From: Rhizobium phaseoli
Lineage (GTDB): Bacteria > Pseudomonadota > Alphaproteobacteria > Rhizobiales > Rhizobiaceae
Reading direction: 5' to 3'
Length of the DNA: 64,000 nucleotides
Assembly (NCBI RefSeq): GCF_010668805.1
Contig: NZ_WUFT01000015.1
Coordinates: 98,324-162,323, forward strand
In this document: positions 43,550 to 52,398 of the stretch, one piece after another
Numbering within the stretch: position 1 is the stretch's first letter
Layout of the letters: each line of letters begins with the position of its first letter
The notes under the pieces: model-generated
What the model was told of the DNA's origin: nothing
The model's input: only the letters and a program-made list of their open reading frames with translations
Databases searched by the model: none
Position numbers and translations under genes: made by a program

Positions 43550-44653
43550 ATGACCCTCAAGACATTGACGGCGACCCTCGTTGCGTCGCTCGCCTTTGCA
43601 TCGCTTGCTCACGCCGATATCACCATCGGCCTGATTGCGCCGCTGACCGGTCCCGTCGCCGCCTATGGCGACCAGGTAAAGAACGGCGCTCAGATCGCCG
43701 TCGACGAGATCAACAAGAAGGGCGGCATTCTCGGCGAGAAGGTGGTCCTCGAACTGGCCGACGATGCCGGCGAACCGAAGCAGGGCGTTTCCGCCGCCAA
43801 CAAGGTCGTCGCCGACGGCATTCGCTTCGTCGTCGGCCCGGTCACCTCGGGTGTCGCCATTCCGGTTTCGGACGTGCTGGCTGAAAACGGCGTGCTGATG
43901 GTCACTCCGACTGCGACGGCCCCCGACCTGACCAAGCGCGGCCTCACCACCGTGCTGCGCACCTGCGGCCGCGACGACCAGCAGGCCGAAGTTGCCGCCA
44001 AATACGTGCTGAAGAATTTCAAGGACAAGCGCGTCGCCATCGTCAATGACAAGGGCGCCTATGGCAAAGGCCTCGCCGACGCCTTCAAGGCGACGCTGAA
44101 CGCGGGCGGCATCACCGAAGTCGTCAATGACGCGATCACCCCTGGTGACAAGGACTTCAGCGCGCTCACCACCCGCATCAAGTCGGAGAAGGTCGACGTC
44201 GTCTATTTCGGCGGTTACCACCCGGAAGGCGGCCTGCTCGCCCGCCAGCTGCATGACCTCGCCGCCAACGCCACGATCATCGGTGGCGACGGCCTCTCCA
44301 ACACCGAATTCTGGGCAATCGGCACCGATGCCGCCGCCGGCACCGTCTTCACCAACGCCTCGGATGCAACGAAGAGCCCGGATTCCAAGGCCGCAGCCGA
44401 GGCGCTCGCTGCCAAGAACATCCCGGCCGAAGCTTTCACACTCAACGCCTATGCCGCTGTCGAAGTGCTGAAGGCCGGCATCGAGAAGGCCGGCAGTGCG
44501 GAGGATGGTGCAGCCGTCGCGGCCGCTCTGAAGGACGGCAAGGAGATCCCAACCGCTATCGGCAAGGTCACCTATGGCGAAACCGGCGACCTGACCTCGC
44601 AAAGCTTCTCGCTCTACAAGTGGGAAGGCGGCAAGATCGTTTCCGCCGAGTAA
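43550..44653 (+). CDS. braC: Branched-chain amino acid ABC transporter substrate-binding protein
   Basis: Type I periplasmic binding protein of 367 residues. The signal peptide ends near residue 23 (ASLAHAD). It shows the Leu/Ile/Val-binding family pattern: ITIGLIAPLTGPVAAYGDQVKNGAQIAVDEINKKGG, GPVTSGVAIPVSDVLAENGVLMVTPTAT and DDQQAEVAAKYVLKNF. It delivers branched-chain or other amino acids to a Bra/Liv permease. No braDEFG genes are adjacent, so it is an orphan binding protein that must use a permease encoded elsewhere. GGAG lies upstream of ATG 43550. A terminator follows (44676-44707). The bra name is by similarity. Confidence 0.88.
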   Translation: MTLKTLTATLVASLAFASLAHADITIGLIAPLTGPVAAYGDQVKNGAQIAVDEINKKGGILGEKVVLELADDAGEPKQGVSAANKVVADGIRFVVGPVTSGVAIPVSDVLAENGVLMVTPTATAPDLTKRGLTTVLRTCGRDDQQAEVAAKYVLKNFKDKRVAIVNDKGAYGKGLADAFKATLNAGGITEVVNDAITPGDKDFSALTTRIKSEKVDVVYFGGYHPEGGLLARQLHDLAANATIIGGDGLSNTEFWAIGTDAAAGTVFTNASDATKSPDSKAAAEALAAKNIPAEAFTLNAYAAVEVLKAGIEKAGSAEDGAAVAAALKDGKEIPTAIGKVTYGETGDLTSQSFSLYKWEGGKIVSAE

Positions 44654-44675
44654 GCCACGACATATCGAGACAGCG

Positions 44676-44707
44676 ACCGGGCGCCACCACGGCGCCCGGT
44701 TTTGTTT
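44676..44707 (+). terminator. Rho-independent terminator of the binding-protein gene
   Basis: ACCGGGCGCC / GGCGCCCGGT with loop ACCAC, then TTTGTTT. It is 22 bases after the stop. Confidence 0.88.
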
Positions 44708-44772
44708 GCAGGCATCGCATGTCGCCGCAGATCGGCTATAACTTTGGAATCGATTGCAATGTGAGCAATGCC

Positions 44773-46470
44773 ATGACCAGCAGACTTGAGCGTTTCATCG
44801 ACCAGGGCGTCGGCCGCATGCCGGCCGATATCGTCCTGAAGGGTGGACATTTCTTCGATCTCGTCACCGGTGAGCTCGTCCAGTCGGACATCGCCATCGG
44901 CGGTGATCGCATCGTCGGCACCTCAGGCAATTATCGGGGCGGAACCGAGATCGACATATCGGGAAAAATAGTCGTTCCCGGCTTCATCGACACGCATCTG
45001 CACATCGAATCCTCGCTGGTGACGCCACATGAATTCGACCGCTGCGTCCTGCCCTACGGCGTCACCACCGCGATCTGCGATCCGCACGAAATCGCCAATG
45101 TGCTCGGCGCAGCCGGCATCGAGTTCTTTCTCGAATCCGCGCTCGAGACGATCATGGACATCCGCGTCCAGCTCTCCTCCTGCGTTCCGGCAACCCATCT
45201 CGAAACCTCCGGCGCGGATCTGCCGATCGAGCGCCTCCTGCCCTTCCGCCACCATCCGAAGGTCATCGGCCTTGCCGAATTCATGAATTTCCCCGGCGTG
45301 ATCCACAAGGATCCGGTCTGCATGGCCAAGCTCGACGCCTTCCAGGGCGGCCACATCGACGGTCACGCGCCGCTTCTTTCCGGCAATGACCTCAATGGCT
45401 ACCTCGCAGCCGGCATCCGCACCGAGCATGAATGCACGACCGCCACCGAGGCGCTGGAAAAGATCCGCAAAGGCATGCATATCCTGGTGCGCGAGGGCTC
45501 GGTGTCCAAGGATCTTGCCGCACTGATGCCCATTATTACCGAGCGGCTTTCACCCTTTCTGGCGCTCTGCACCGACGACCGCAATCCGCTCGATATCGCC
45601 GAACAGGGCCATCTCGATCACATGATTCGCACGGCGATCGCCAGCGGCGTCGAGCCCCTGGCGATCTACCGCGCCGCCTCGATCTCGGCTGCCCGCGCCT
45701 TCGGCCTCAGGGACCGTGGCCTGGTGGCGCCGGGCTGGCGCGCCGACTTAGTGGTACTCGACAGCCTGGAGGGTTGCCGTGCCGACATGGTCTTCTCCGC
45801 CGGCCGCCGCGTCACCGATGCGCTCTTTTCCTCACGCAGACCGGTTGCCCCGATCGGCCTCGACAGCGTCAAGGCCCGGCCCGTCAACGCCGCCCATTTC
45901 GGCGTGCCGGTCGCCGAGGGCGAAACGCCTGTCATCGGCGTCATGCCGGGCAAAATCATCACCGAGCATCGCCGCTACCGCCTGCCCGTCAGGGGCAACG
46001 AGACGGCGGTCGATCTTGCCAACGATATCATCAAGGTCGCCGTCATCGAGCGCCACGGCAAGAACGGCAACCACGCCAACGGCTTCGTCCAGGGCTTTGG
46101 CCTGAAGAAGGGCGCGATCGCCTCCACAGTCGGCCATGACAGCCACAATATCTGCGTCGTCGGCGTCAGCGAGGATGATATGGCCCGCGCCGCAAACCGC
46201 CTCGGCGAGATCAAGGGCGGCTTTGTCGTCGTCGAAGACGGCAAGGTTACCGGCGAAATCGCCCTGCCCATCGCCGGCCTGATGAGCCTCGAACCCTATG
46301 AGACGGTCCGCGATACGCTGCACCATCTGCGCAAGGCCGCCTTCGCTCTCGGCGCCACGCTGGAGGAACCCTTCCTCCAACTCGCCTTTCTGCCGCTGCC
46401 GGTCATCCCGCACCTGAAGATCTCCGACCGCGGCATGGTCGATGTGGACAAATTCGCACTGATCGGGTGA
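44773..46470 (+). CDS. adeC: Adenine deaminase
   Basis: Amidohydrolase of about 565 residues, converting adenine to hypoxanthine for purine salvage. The metal-binding HLHIESS motif is near residue 77 (FIDTHLHIESSLVTP). Further conserved blocks are CDPHEIANVLG and FCTDDRNP-like (LCTDDRNPLDIAEQGHLDHMIRTAI), then GVPVAEGETPVIGVMPGKIITEH and ASTVGHDSHNICVVG. Length and C-terminal domain are those of AdeC rather than the adenosine deaminase type. I use ATG 44773; GTG 44761 is possible and lacks a clear site. No purine riboswitch was seen upstream. Confidence 0.95.
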   Translation: MTSRLERFIDQGVGRMPADIVLKGGHFFDLVTGELVQSDIAIGGDRIVGTSGNYRGGTEIDISGKIVVPGFIDTHLHIESSLVTPHEFDRCVLPYGVTTAICDPHEIANVLGAAGIEFFLESALETIMDIRVQLSSCVPATHLETSGADLPIERLLPFRHHPKVIGLAEFMNFPGVIHKDPVCMAKLDAFQGGHIDGHAPLLSGNDLNGYLAAGIRTEHECTTATEALEKIRKGMHILVREGSVSKDLAALMPIITERLSPFLALCTDDRNPLDIAEQGHLDHMIRTAIASGVEPLAIYRAASISAARAFGLRDRGLVAPGWRADLVVLDSLEGCRADMVFSAGRRVTDALFSSRRPVAPIGLDSVKARPVNAAHFGVPVAEGETPVIGVMPGKIITEHRRYRLPVRGNETAVDLANDIIKVAVIERHGKNGNHANGFVQGFGLKKGAIASTVGHDSHNICVVGVSEDDMARAANRLGEIKGGFVVVEDGKVTGEIALPIAGLMSLEPYETVRDTLHHLRKAAFALGATLEEPFLQLAFLPLPVIPHLKISDRGMVDVDKFALIG

Positions 46471-46506
46471 TCTGCCTGCCGAGCACCGGAGGAAGACAGA
46501 CTGTGC

Positions 46507-46767
46507 CTTTCGCCAGCCTTCCGGTAATTCATCATGCTCGGCGGGTTCTGCATCCGGCACCTTGTCGAGCAGCTCCAAAAAACCATCACCAGTCGCGCCG
46601 CCGGCCCGTCTCTTGAGAAATTCCTCGGCAGTTTCGACGGCACCGACTTTTTGCGCGACCGCCGATGCGATCCACTGATTGAGAGACACGCCGTCTTCCC
46701 TCGCAAGGCGGGCAGCAGCCGCCTTGATTGAGCTTGGAAGCTTGAGCGGATAGGTGTTCGTGCTCAT
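46507..46767 (-). pseudogene. HicB-like/RHH antitoxin, probably without its own stop
   Basis: From ATG 46767 the sequence reads STNTYPLKLPSSIKAAAARLAREDGVSLNQWIASAVAQKVGAVETAEEFLKRRAGG, a ribbon-helix-helix antitoxin of the HicB-like group that pairs with COG1569 PIN toxins. Such proteins are about 80-90 residues long. Here the frame stays open past the expected end, beyond ELPEGWRKAQ, and into the antisense strand of adeC, so the original stop is lost or the 3' end was replaced. The start has GGAGGAAATCAGG and overlaps the toxin remnant (ATGA). The fold may still be made as a longer fusion. I give the end of the recognisable domain. Confidence 0.7.
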
Positions 46768-46996
46768 TTCCTGATTTCCTCCAGCAACTCCGAGGGACGA
46801 ATGACCCGGAGCCCGAACCGGTCCTTCACTGCTTCGAAATCCCGGATATTGCACGTCACAAGCGCATCCGCACGTCCATTCACCGCCGCCTCGAGTACCG
46901 TCCTGCGGATCCGACAGTTGGGGCCGCCAGCGGAAATGCACATCCACCGCCTCGGCCAACGCAGCCATTTCCGCCATCAGGTCATCGATCTCCGGC
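46764..46996 (-). pseudogene. Remnant of a PIN-domain toxin (COG1569-like)
   Basis: Two frames must be joined to read it. Upstream frame (46993-46901): EIDDLMAEMAALAEAVDVHFRWRPQLSDPQD. Downstream frame (46898-46764): VLEAAVNGRADALVTCNIRDFEAVKDRFGLRVIRPSELLEEIRK, then stop. This is the C-terminal part of a PIN-family toxin (usual junction DPxDExVLEAAVNGRADALVT). A loss of about two bases near 46899 breaks the frame, and the N-terminal half with the first catalytic aspartate is missing, cut off next to the aglA stop. It should not be active. Confidence 0.75.
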
Positions 46997-46998
46997 CG

Positions 46999-48645
46999 TC
47001 AAACCCGCGCACAGAACCCGTCCAGCGCCGCAAGCTTCACCAGCCCCGAACCGGCCACCGCGTCAAAGCCCGGCAGCTCAAGCCGTTCCCCGAGCACCAC
47101 GCCTTCAGGCAGGCGGAATTCCGCCGGTTCGCGCGTCAGGTTGAAAACGAAAAGCAATCTTTCGCCCTCCTTCTCGCGGGTGAAGGCGAGAAGGTCCTGG
47201 TTGGTGCCGATGAAGGTCATCTCGCCGTCGATCAGCGCGGCATGGCTCTTCCGGAATGCGAGCGTCCTGCGGTAGTGATGCAGCACCGAGCTGCCGCTGC
47301 CCTCCTGCGTATCCACGGAAAGTGCCGCCTGTTCGTAGGGGACCGGCAACCAGCTCTTCTCAGCCGATGTGAAGCCGGCATGCGCCTTGCCCGCCTCCCA
47401 GGGCATCGGTGTGCGGCATCCGTCGCGGCCCTTGAAGGCCGGCCAGAAGCGGATGCCGTAGGGATCGCGCAGATCCTCGAAGGCGAGCTCGGCCTCCGGC
47501 AGACCGAGCTCCTCGCCCTGATAGAGGCAGATCGAGCCGCGCAGCGCTGCAAGCACGGAGATCGCCAGCTTGGCGATGACGGGCCGCTCATCGGCCGTCA
47601 GCGCAAAACGGCTGACATGGCGCATGACGTCGTGGTTTGAAAAAGCCCAGCAGACCCAGCCGTCGGTCACCGACTTCTGGAAAGCTTCAACGCAGCCGCG
47701 AATATGCTCGGCGGTGAAATCCGGCCCCAAGAGGTCGAATGTGTAGCACATATGCAGCTTATCGCCGCCGCTGGTATAGGCGGCCACCGTCTTCAGCGAA
47801 CGCCCGCCGTCGCCGACTTCGCCAACGGTCGTGCGATCCTCGTACTGGTCGAGCAGCACCCGGAAGCGCTTTAGGAAATCGACGTTTTCCGGTTGCGTCT
47901 TGTCATAGAGGTGATTCTGCATTCCATAGGGATTGCTGTCTGGCGCATCGAGACCTGCGTCGCCCTCATCAGGCTCGTGCGGCGGATTGCTTCTGAGCTG
48001 CTTGTCGCAGAAATAATAGTTGACCGTGTCCAGCCGGAAACCGTCGACGCCGCGGTCGAGCCAGAACTTCACCGTCTCCAGCACAGCATCCTGCACCGCC
48101 GTGCTGTGGAAATTCAGGTCCGGCTGCGAGGTCAGGAAATTGTGCTGGTAATATTGCCGGCGCACGCCGTCCCACTCCCAGCCCGGCCCGCCGAAGATCG
48201 ACAGCCAATTGTTCGGCGCCGTGCCATCCGGCTTCGGATCGGCCCAGACATACCAGTCCGCCTTCTCATTGGTTCGGCTCGTCCGGCTCTCGACGAACCA
48301 GGGGTGCCGGTCCGAGGTATGCGAGATCACCTGGTCGATGACGACCTTGATGCCGAGCCTGTGCGCCTCCACCATCATCTCGTCGAAATCGGCGAGCGTC
48401 CCGAAGATCGGGTCGACGTCGCAATAATCGGAAACGTCGTAGCCCATGTCGGCCATCGGCGACTTGAAGAAGGGCGAAAGCCAGATGGCGTCGACACCGA
48501 GACTGGCGATATGCGGCAGCCGGCGGGTGATTCCCTTGAGGTCGCCGAGCCCGTCGCTGTTGGTGTCCTGAAACGAGCGCGGATAAACCTGATAGATCAC
48601 CGCGCCGCGCCACCAGTCCGCATTCCCGCCTGCCTGCAATGCCAT
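46999..48645 (-). CDS. aglA: Alpha-glucosidase (GH13)
   Basis: Glycoside hydrolase family 13 enzyme of 548 residues. The N-terminus is WWRGAVIYQVYPRSFQDTNSDGLGDLKGI. Catalytic Asp lies in GFRLDTVNYYF, the acid/base Glu in TTVGEVGDGG and the third Asp in FSNHDVMRH; the VIDQVISHTSDRHPWF block is also standard. It cleaves alpha-glucosides such as sucrose, maltose or trehalose. The name follows rhizobial aglA, where the gene sits with aglEFG transporter genes; none are here, so it is an orphan copy. No signal peptide, so it is cytoplasmic. Start ATG 48645 follows AGGAG at about the right distance. Confidence 0.9.
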   Translation of the reverse strand: MALQAGGNADWWRGAVIYQVYPRSFQDTNSDGLGDLKGITRRLPHIASLGVDAIWLSPFFKSPMADMGYDVSDYCDVDPIFGTLADFDEMMVEAHRLGIKVVIDQVISHTSDRHPWFVESRTSRTNEKADWYVWADPKPDGTAPNNWLSIFGGPGWEWDGVRRQYYQHNFLTSQPDLNFHSTAVQDAVLETVKFWLDRGVDGFRLDTVNYYFCDKQLRSNPPHEPDEGDAGLDAPDSNPYGMQNHLYDKTQPENVDFLKRFRVLLDQYEDRTTVGEVGDGGRSLKTVAAYTSGGDKLHMCYTFDLLGPDFTAEHIRGCVEAFQKSVTDGWVCWAFSNHDVMRHVSRFALTADERPVIAKLAISVLAALRGSICLYQGEELGLPEAELAFEDLRDPYGIRFWPAFKGRDGCRTPMPWEAGKAHAGFTSAEKSWLPVPYEQAALSVDTQEGSGSSVLHHYRRTLAFRKSHAALIDGEMTFIGTNQDLLAFTREKEGERLLFVFNLTREPAEFRLPEGVVLGERLELPGFDAVAGSGLVKLAALDGFCARV

Positions 48646-48930
48646 CGACTACATCTCCTGCCTCGTCTGCGCCGCCACACTAAAGCGGACGGGGCAAAAG
48701 ACAACTAGGGTGCGGCCTTAACGGAGACGGTTAGGAGGCAGCGGCGGGTCGTCGCGATCCGACAAGGGGGAGACGTATATAGGCTTGTCCACAACCCGTT
48801 TCCAGCTTCCGGATTTGGGGTTGCAACGCGATTCCTTTGCGATAAGGTGCGCGCTGACCTGCACGTAAGAGGTCAAATGTCGGGAACAGATGTCTAATAA
48901 AGGCGCAAAGCCTTGAAAGGTGGACCCACC

Positions 48931-50511
48931 ATGAACCAGTTCACGAAAAAATTTCTCGCCTCCGCAATGCTTGGCACATTGCTGGCGTTTTCGGCGCAAG
49001 CGGCAACGCTGAATATTCACAATGGTGGCGACCCGCAGTCGCTCGATCCGCAGAAGCTTTCCGGCGACTGGGAAAATCGTATCGCCGGCGACATCTTCGA
49101 AGGCCTCGTCACCGAGGACGCCAAGGATAATCCGGTCCCCGGCCAGGCAGAAAGCTGGACGATTTCGCCTGACGGCAAGGTTTACACCTTCAAGCTTCGC
49201 GACGGCATCAAGTGGTCCGATGGCCAGCCGGTAACGGCGGGAGACTTCGTCTTCGCCTTCCAGCGCCTCGTCGACCCGAAGAACGCCGCCGACTATGCCT
49301 ATCTGCAGTTCACCATCAAGAATGCCGAAAAGATCAACAAGGGTGAGATCACCGACCTCAACCAGCTCGGCGTCAAGGCGATCGACGACAAGACCCTCGA
49401 AATCACCCTCGAAAACCCGACACCCTATTTCCTCAATGCCCTGATGCATTACACCGCCTATCCACTGCCCAAGCACGTCGTCGAAGCGAAGGGCCAGGAT
49501 TGGGTCAAGATCGGCAACATCGTCACCAACGGTCCTTACAAGCCGGTCGAATGGGTTCCGGGCTCGCATGTCACCACGGTCAAGAACGACCAGTGGTACG
49601 GCGCCAAGGATCTGAAGATCGACGGCGCGAAGTTCTTCGTGCTTGAGGATCAGGAAGCCGCGCTGAAACGCTACCGCGCCGGCGAATTCGATATCCTCAC
49701 CGACTTCCCGACCGACCAGTACGAGTGGATGAAGAAGAACCTGCCTGGCCAGGCGCATGTGGCTCCCTTTTCCGGCCTCTACTACTATGTCATCAATTCG
49801 ACCAAACCGCCCTTCGCCGACAAGCGCGTGCGCCAGGCTCTCTCCATGGCGATCAACCGCGAAGTCATCGGCCCGCAAATTCTCGGCACCGGCGAACTGC
49901 CGGCCTATTCCTGGGTCCCGCCGGGCACGGCAAACTATGGCGAACCGGCCTACGTCTCCTGGAAGGATCTTCCCTACAAGGACAAGGTCGAAGAAGCCAA
50001 GAAGCTGCTGAAGGAAGCCGGTTTCGGTCCGGATCATCCGCTGACTGCCGAGCTCAAATACAACACCAACGACAATCACAAGCGCATCGCCGTGGCGATC
50101 GCCTCGATGTGGAAGCCGCTCGGCGTCAATGTCGAACTCGTCAATGCCGAGACCAAGGTGCACTATGACCAGTTGCAGCGCGGCGAAGTGCAGATCGGCC
50201 GCGCCGGCTGGCTCGCCGATTACAACGATCCGGACAATTTCCTGAACCTCCTGGTCACCGGCGTCCAGATGAACTACGGGCGCTGGTCCAATCCCGAGTA
50301 CGACAAGTTGATCAAGGACGGCAACGCCGAGACGGATCTGAAGAAGCGCGCCGAAATCTTCAAGAAGGCCGAGCAGCTGGCGCTGGATGATTCCGCCGCC
50401 CTGCCGATCTACTACTACGTTTCGAAGAACGTCGTTTCCCCGAAGATCGAAGGCTTCGTCGACAACATCCAGGACATCCACCGCACCCGTTGGCTGTCGA
50501 TGAAAGAGTAA
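48931..50511 (+). CDS. oppA: Oligopeptide ABC transporter substrate-binding protein
   Basis: Periplasmic binding protein of 526 residues, family 5. The signal peptide runs to residue 24 (LLAFSAQAAT). Family motifs include IHNGGDPQSLDPQKLSGDWENRIAGDIFEGLVTEDAKDNPVPGQAESW and WSDGQPVTAGDFVFAFQRLVDP near residues 95-120. It captures oligopeptides (including murein peptides in some bacteria) and hands them to OppBCDF. Start ATG 48931 follows GAAAGGTGG. It is the first gene of a five-gene operon and is separated from oppB by a hairpin. The substrate range is inferred from OppA homology. Confidence 0.93.
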   Translation: MNQFTKKFLASAMLGTLLAFSAQAATLNIHNGGDPQSLDPQKLSGDWENRIAGDIFEGLVTEDAKDNPVPGQAESWTISPDGKVYTFKLRDGIKWSDGQPVTAGDFVFAFQRLVDPKNAADYAYLQFTIKNAEKINKGEITDLNQLGVKAIDDKTLEITLENPTPYFLNALMHYTAYPLPKHVVEAKGQDWVKIGNIVTNGPYKPVEWVPGSHVTTVKNDQWYGAKDLKIDGAKFFVLEDQEAALKRYRAGEFDILTDFPTDQYEWMKKNLPGQAHVAPFSGLYYYVINSTKPPFADKRVRQALSMAINREVIGPQILGTGELPAYSWVPPGTANYGEPAYVSWKDLPYKDKVEEAKKLLKEAGFGPDHPLTAELKYNTNDNHKRIAVAIASMWKPLGVNVELVNAETKVHYDQLQRGEVQIGRAGWLADYNDPDNFLNLLVTGVQMNYGRWSNPEYDKLIKDGNAETDLKKRAEIFKKAEQLALDDSAALPIYYYVSKNVVSPKIEGFVDNIQDIHRTRWLSMKE

Positions 50512-50519
50512 GGGAAAAC

Positions 50520-50548
50520 GGTCCTTCCCGCTCGTTGCGGGAAGGACC
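50520..50548 (+). promoter_or_regulatory. Intercistronic hairpin between oppA and oppB
   Basis: Perfect 12-base stem GGTCCTTCCCGC / GCGGGAAGGACC with loop TCGTT, no T-run. It sits nine bases after the oppA stop and probably protects the oppA message from decay. Confidence 0.75.
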
Positions 50549-50559
50549 GGCCCACGATC

Positions 50560-51483
50560 ATGATCAAATACGCCCTCCGTCGATTGCTTTCGACGATCCC
50601 CGTTTTGTGGATCGCCGTCACAGCCTGCTTTTTCGTTTTGCGCCTCGCCCCCGGCGGCCCGTTCGATGGCGAAAGGCCATTGCCGCCGGTGATCCTGAAG
50701 AACCTCGCGATCCACTACAATCTCGATAAGCCGCTGATCCAGCAGTACCTGATCTATGTCGGTGACCTGCTCCGGGGCGATCTCGGCCCCTCCTTTGCGA
50801 GTGAGGATTTTACCGTCGCCCAGCAGATCATGATCGGTCTGCCCTACACCTTCACCATCGGCACGGCCGCCTTCCTGCTTGCCATCATCATCGGCGTCGC
50901 CGTTGGCTGTCTTGGGGCGCTCTACCAGAACAAGACGCCGGATTACATTCTGGGCAGCCTCATCCTGGTCGGCGTCGTGTTGCCGAACTTCCTGATCGCG
51001 CCGATCCTGCAGCTTGTCTTCGGCATCCATCTCGCCTGGTTTCCGGTCGGCGGCTGGGGTGATGGCTCGATCAAATACCTGATCCTGCCGATCGTCGTTC
51101 TGGCCCTGCCGCATGCAGGTCGCATCTCGCGCATCACCCGTGGCTCGATGATCGAGGTGATGAACCAGAACTTCATCCGAACAGCCAAGGCCAAGGGCAT
51201 CGGCCCGCGGCTGACGGTAATGCGTCATGCGCTGAAACCGGCGCTGATGCCTGTCGTCTCCTATCTTGGGCCGGCGGCAAGCTATCTTCTCACTGGTTCG
51301 CTCGTTGTTGAAAGCATCTTCGGATTGCCCGGCATCGGCCGCTACTTCGTCAACGCAGCGCTGAACCGCGATTACGGCATGGTTCTCGGCACGGTCATCT
51401 TCTACATGGTGCTGATCGTGTTCCTGAACCTTCTGGTCGATATCGCCTATGCCTGGCTCGACCCGAAAGTGAGAAACCGATGA
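50560..51483 (+). CDS. oppB: Oligopeptide ABC transporter permease
   Basis: Inner-membrane permease of 307 residues with about six hydrophobic segments. It begins MIKYALRRLLSTIPVLWIAVTACFFVLRLAPGGPFDGE, the standard OppB N-terminus. The EAA-type loop is FIRTAKAKGIGPRLTVMRHALKPALMPVVSYLG near residue 210. It forms the translocation pore with OppC. Start ATG 50560 follows the hairpin; oppC overlaps its end by four bases. Confidence 0.95.
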   Translation: MIKYALRRLLSTIPVLWIAVTACFFVLRLAPGGPFDGERPLPPVILKNLAIHYNLDKPLIQQYLIYVGDLLRGDLGPSFASEDFTVAQQIMIGLPYTFTIGTAAFLLAIIIGVAVGCLGALYQNKTPDYILGSLILVGVVLPNFLIAPILQLVFGIHLAWFPVGGWGDGSIKYLILPIVVLALPHAGRISRITRGSMIEVMNQNFIRTAKAKGIGPRLTVMRHALKPALMPVVSYLGPAASYLLTGSLVVESIFGLPGIGRYFVNAALNRDYGMVLGTVIFYMVLIVFLNLLVDIAYAWLDPKVRNR

Positions 51484-52397
51484 TTCTCAACCCCGCAAAA
51501 CGCGAACTGCTCGCCCAGGAGCTGCTGGAAGCCGAGGGCCTGGCACCCGAAGGCCGTTCGCTCACCAGGGATGCACTGCGCCGTCTCGGGCGCAACAAGG
51601 CGGCCGTCCTGTCGATCGTGGTCCTGGCGCTACTGATCCTCGCCGCCTTCCTCGGCCCCTGGTTCATTCCCTTCAATTACGAGGATCCTGATTGGGCCGC
51701 CTTCCGCATCCCGCCCTCGATCGAGACCGGCCATTATTTCGGCACCGACCCGAACGGTCGCGACCTTCTCGCCCGCGTGCTTTACGGCACCCGCATCTCG
51801 CTTGCGGTGGCGTTGACGGCGACCGTCGTCTCGGTCGTCATCGGCGTGCTCTACGGTGCGATTTCGGGCTATATTGGCGGCAGGCTGGACGCGATCATGA
51901 TGCGCTTCGTCGACATCATGTACGCATTCCCCTACATCCTCTTCGTCATCCTGCTGATGGTGATCTTCGGCCGCAACGTCTATCTGCTTTTCGCCGCGAT
52001 CGGCGCGTTGGAATGGCTGACCATGGCCCGCATCGTGCGTGGCCAGACCCTGTCGATCAAGCACCGGGAATTCATCGAGGCGGCCCGTGCCTCCGGGCAG
52101 AGGCCGCTCAAGATCATCCTCAAGCACATCATTCCGAACCTCGTCGGACCCGTAGTGATCTTCGCAGCACTGACCGTGCCTGAAATCATCGCCACCGAAA
52201 GCTTTCTTTCCTATCTCGGCTTCGGCGTCCAGGAACCGCTGACCTCGCTCGGCACGCTGATCGCCGAGGGGAGCGATGCCATGGAAAGCATGCCGTGGCT
52301 GCTGATCTTCCCGGCAAGCTTCCTCGTGGCACTGCTGCTCAGCCTGCTCTTCATCGGCGACGGCCTGCGCGACGCGTTCGACCCGAAGGATCGCTAG
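51480..52397 (+). CDS. oppC: Oligopeptide ABC transporter permease
   Basis: Second permease subunit, 305 residues, about six hydrophobic segments. The N-terminal cytoplasmic tail contains SLTRDALRRLGRNKAAVLSIVVLALLILAAFLGPWF, typical of OppC. The EAA-type loop is FIEAARASGQRPLKIILKHIIPNLVGPVVIF near residue 200, and TDPNGRDLLARVLYGTRISL is the conserved extracytoplasmic block. It overlaps oppB (ATGA) and ends one base before oppD. Confidence 0.95.
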   Translation: MILNPAKRELLAQELLEAEGLAPEGRSLTRDALRRLGRNKAAVLSIVVLALLILAAFLGPWFIPFNYEDPDWAAFRIPPSIETGHYFGTDPNGRDLLARVLYGTRISLAVALTATVVSVVIGVLYGAISGYIGGRLDAIMMRFVDIMYAFPYILFVILLMVIFGRNVYLLFAAIGALEWLTMARIVRGQTLSIKHREFIEAARASGQRPLKIILKHIIPNLVGPVVIFAALTVPEIIATESFLSYLGFGVQEPLTSLGTLIAEGSDAMESMPWLLIFPASFLVALLLSLLFIGDGLRDAFDPKDR

Positions 52398-52398
52398 A

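Noticed and set aside
48718..51228. 836-codon open frame on the minus strand across oppA/oppB
   Set aside because: It lies opposite genes with clear family matches; its product is low-complexity and Arg/Asp/Gly-rich, as expected from the antisense of high-GC coding DNA.
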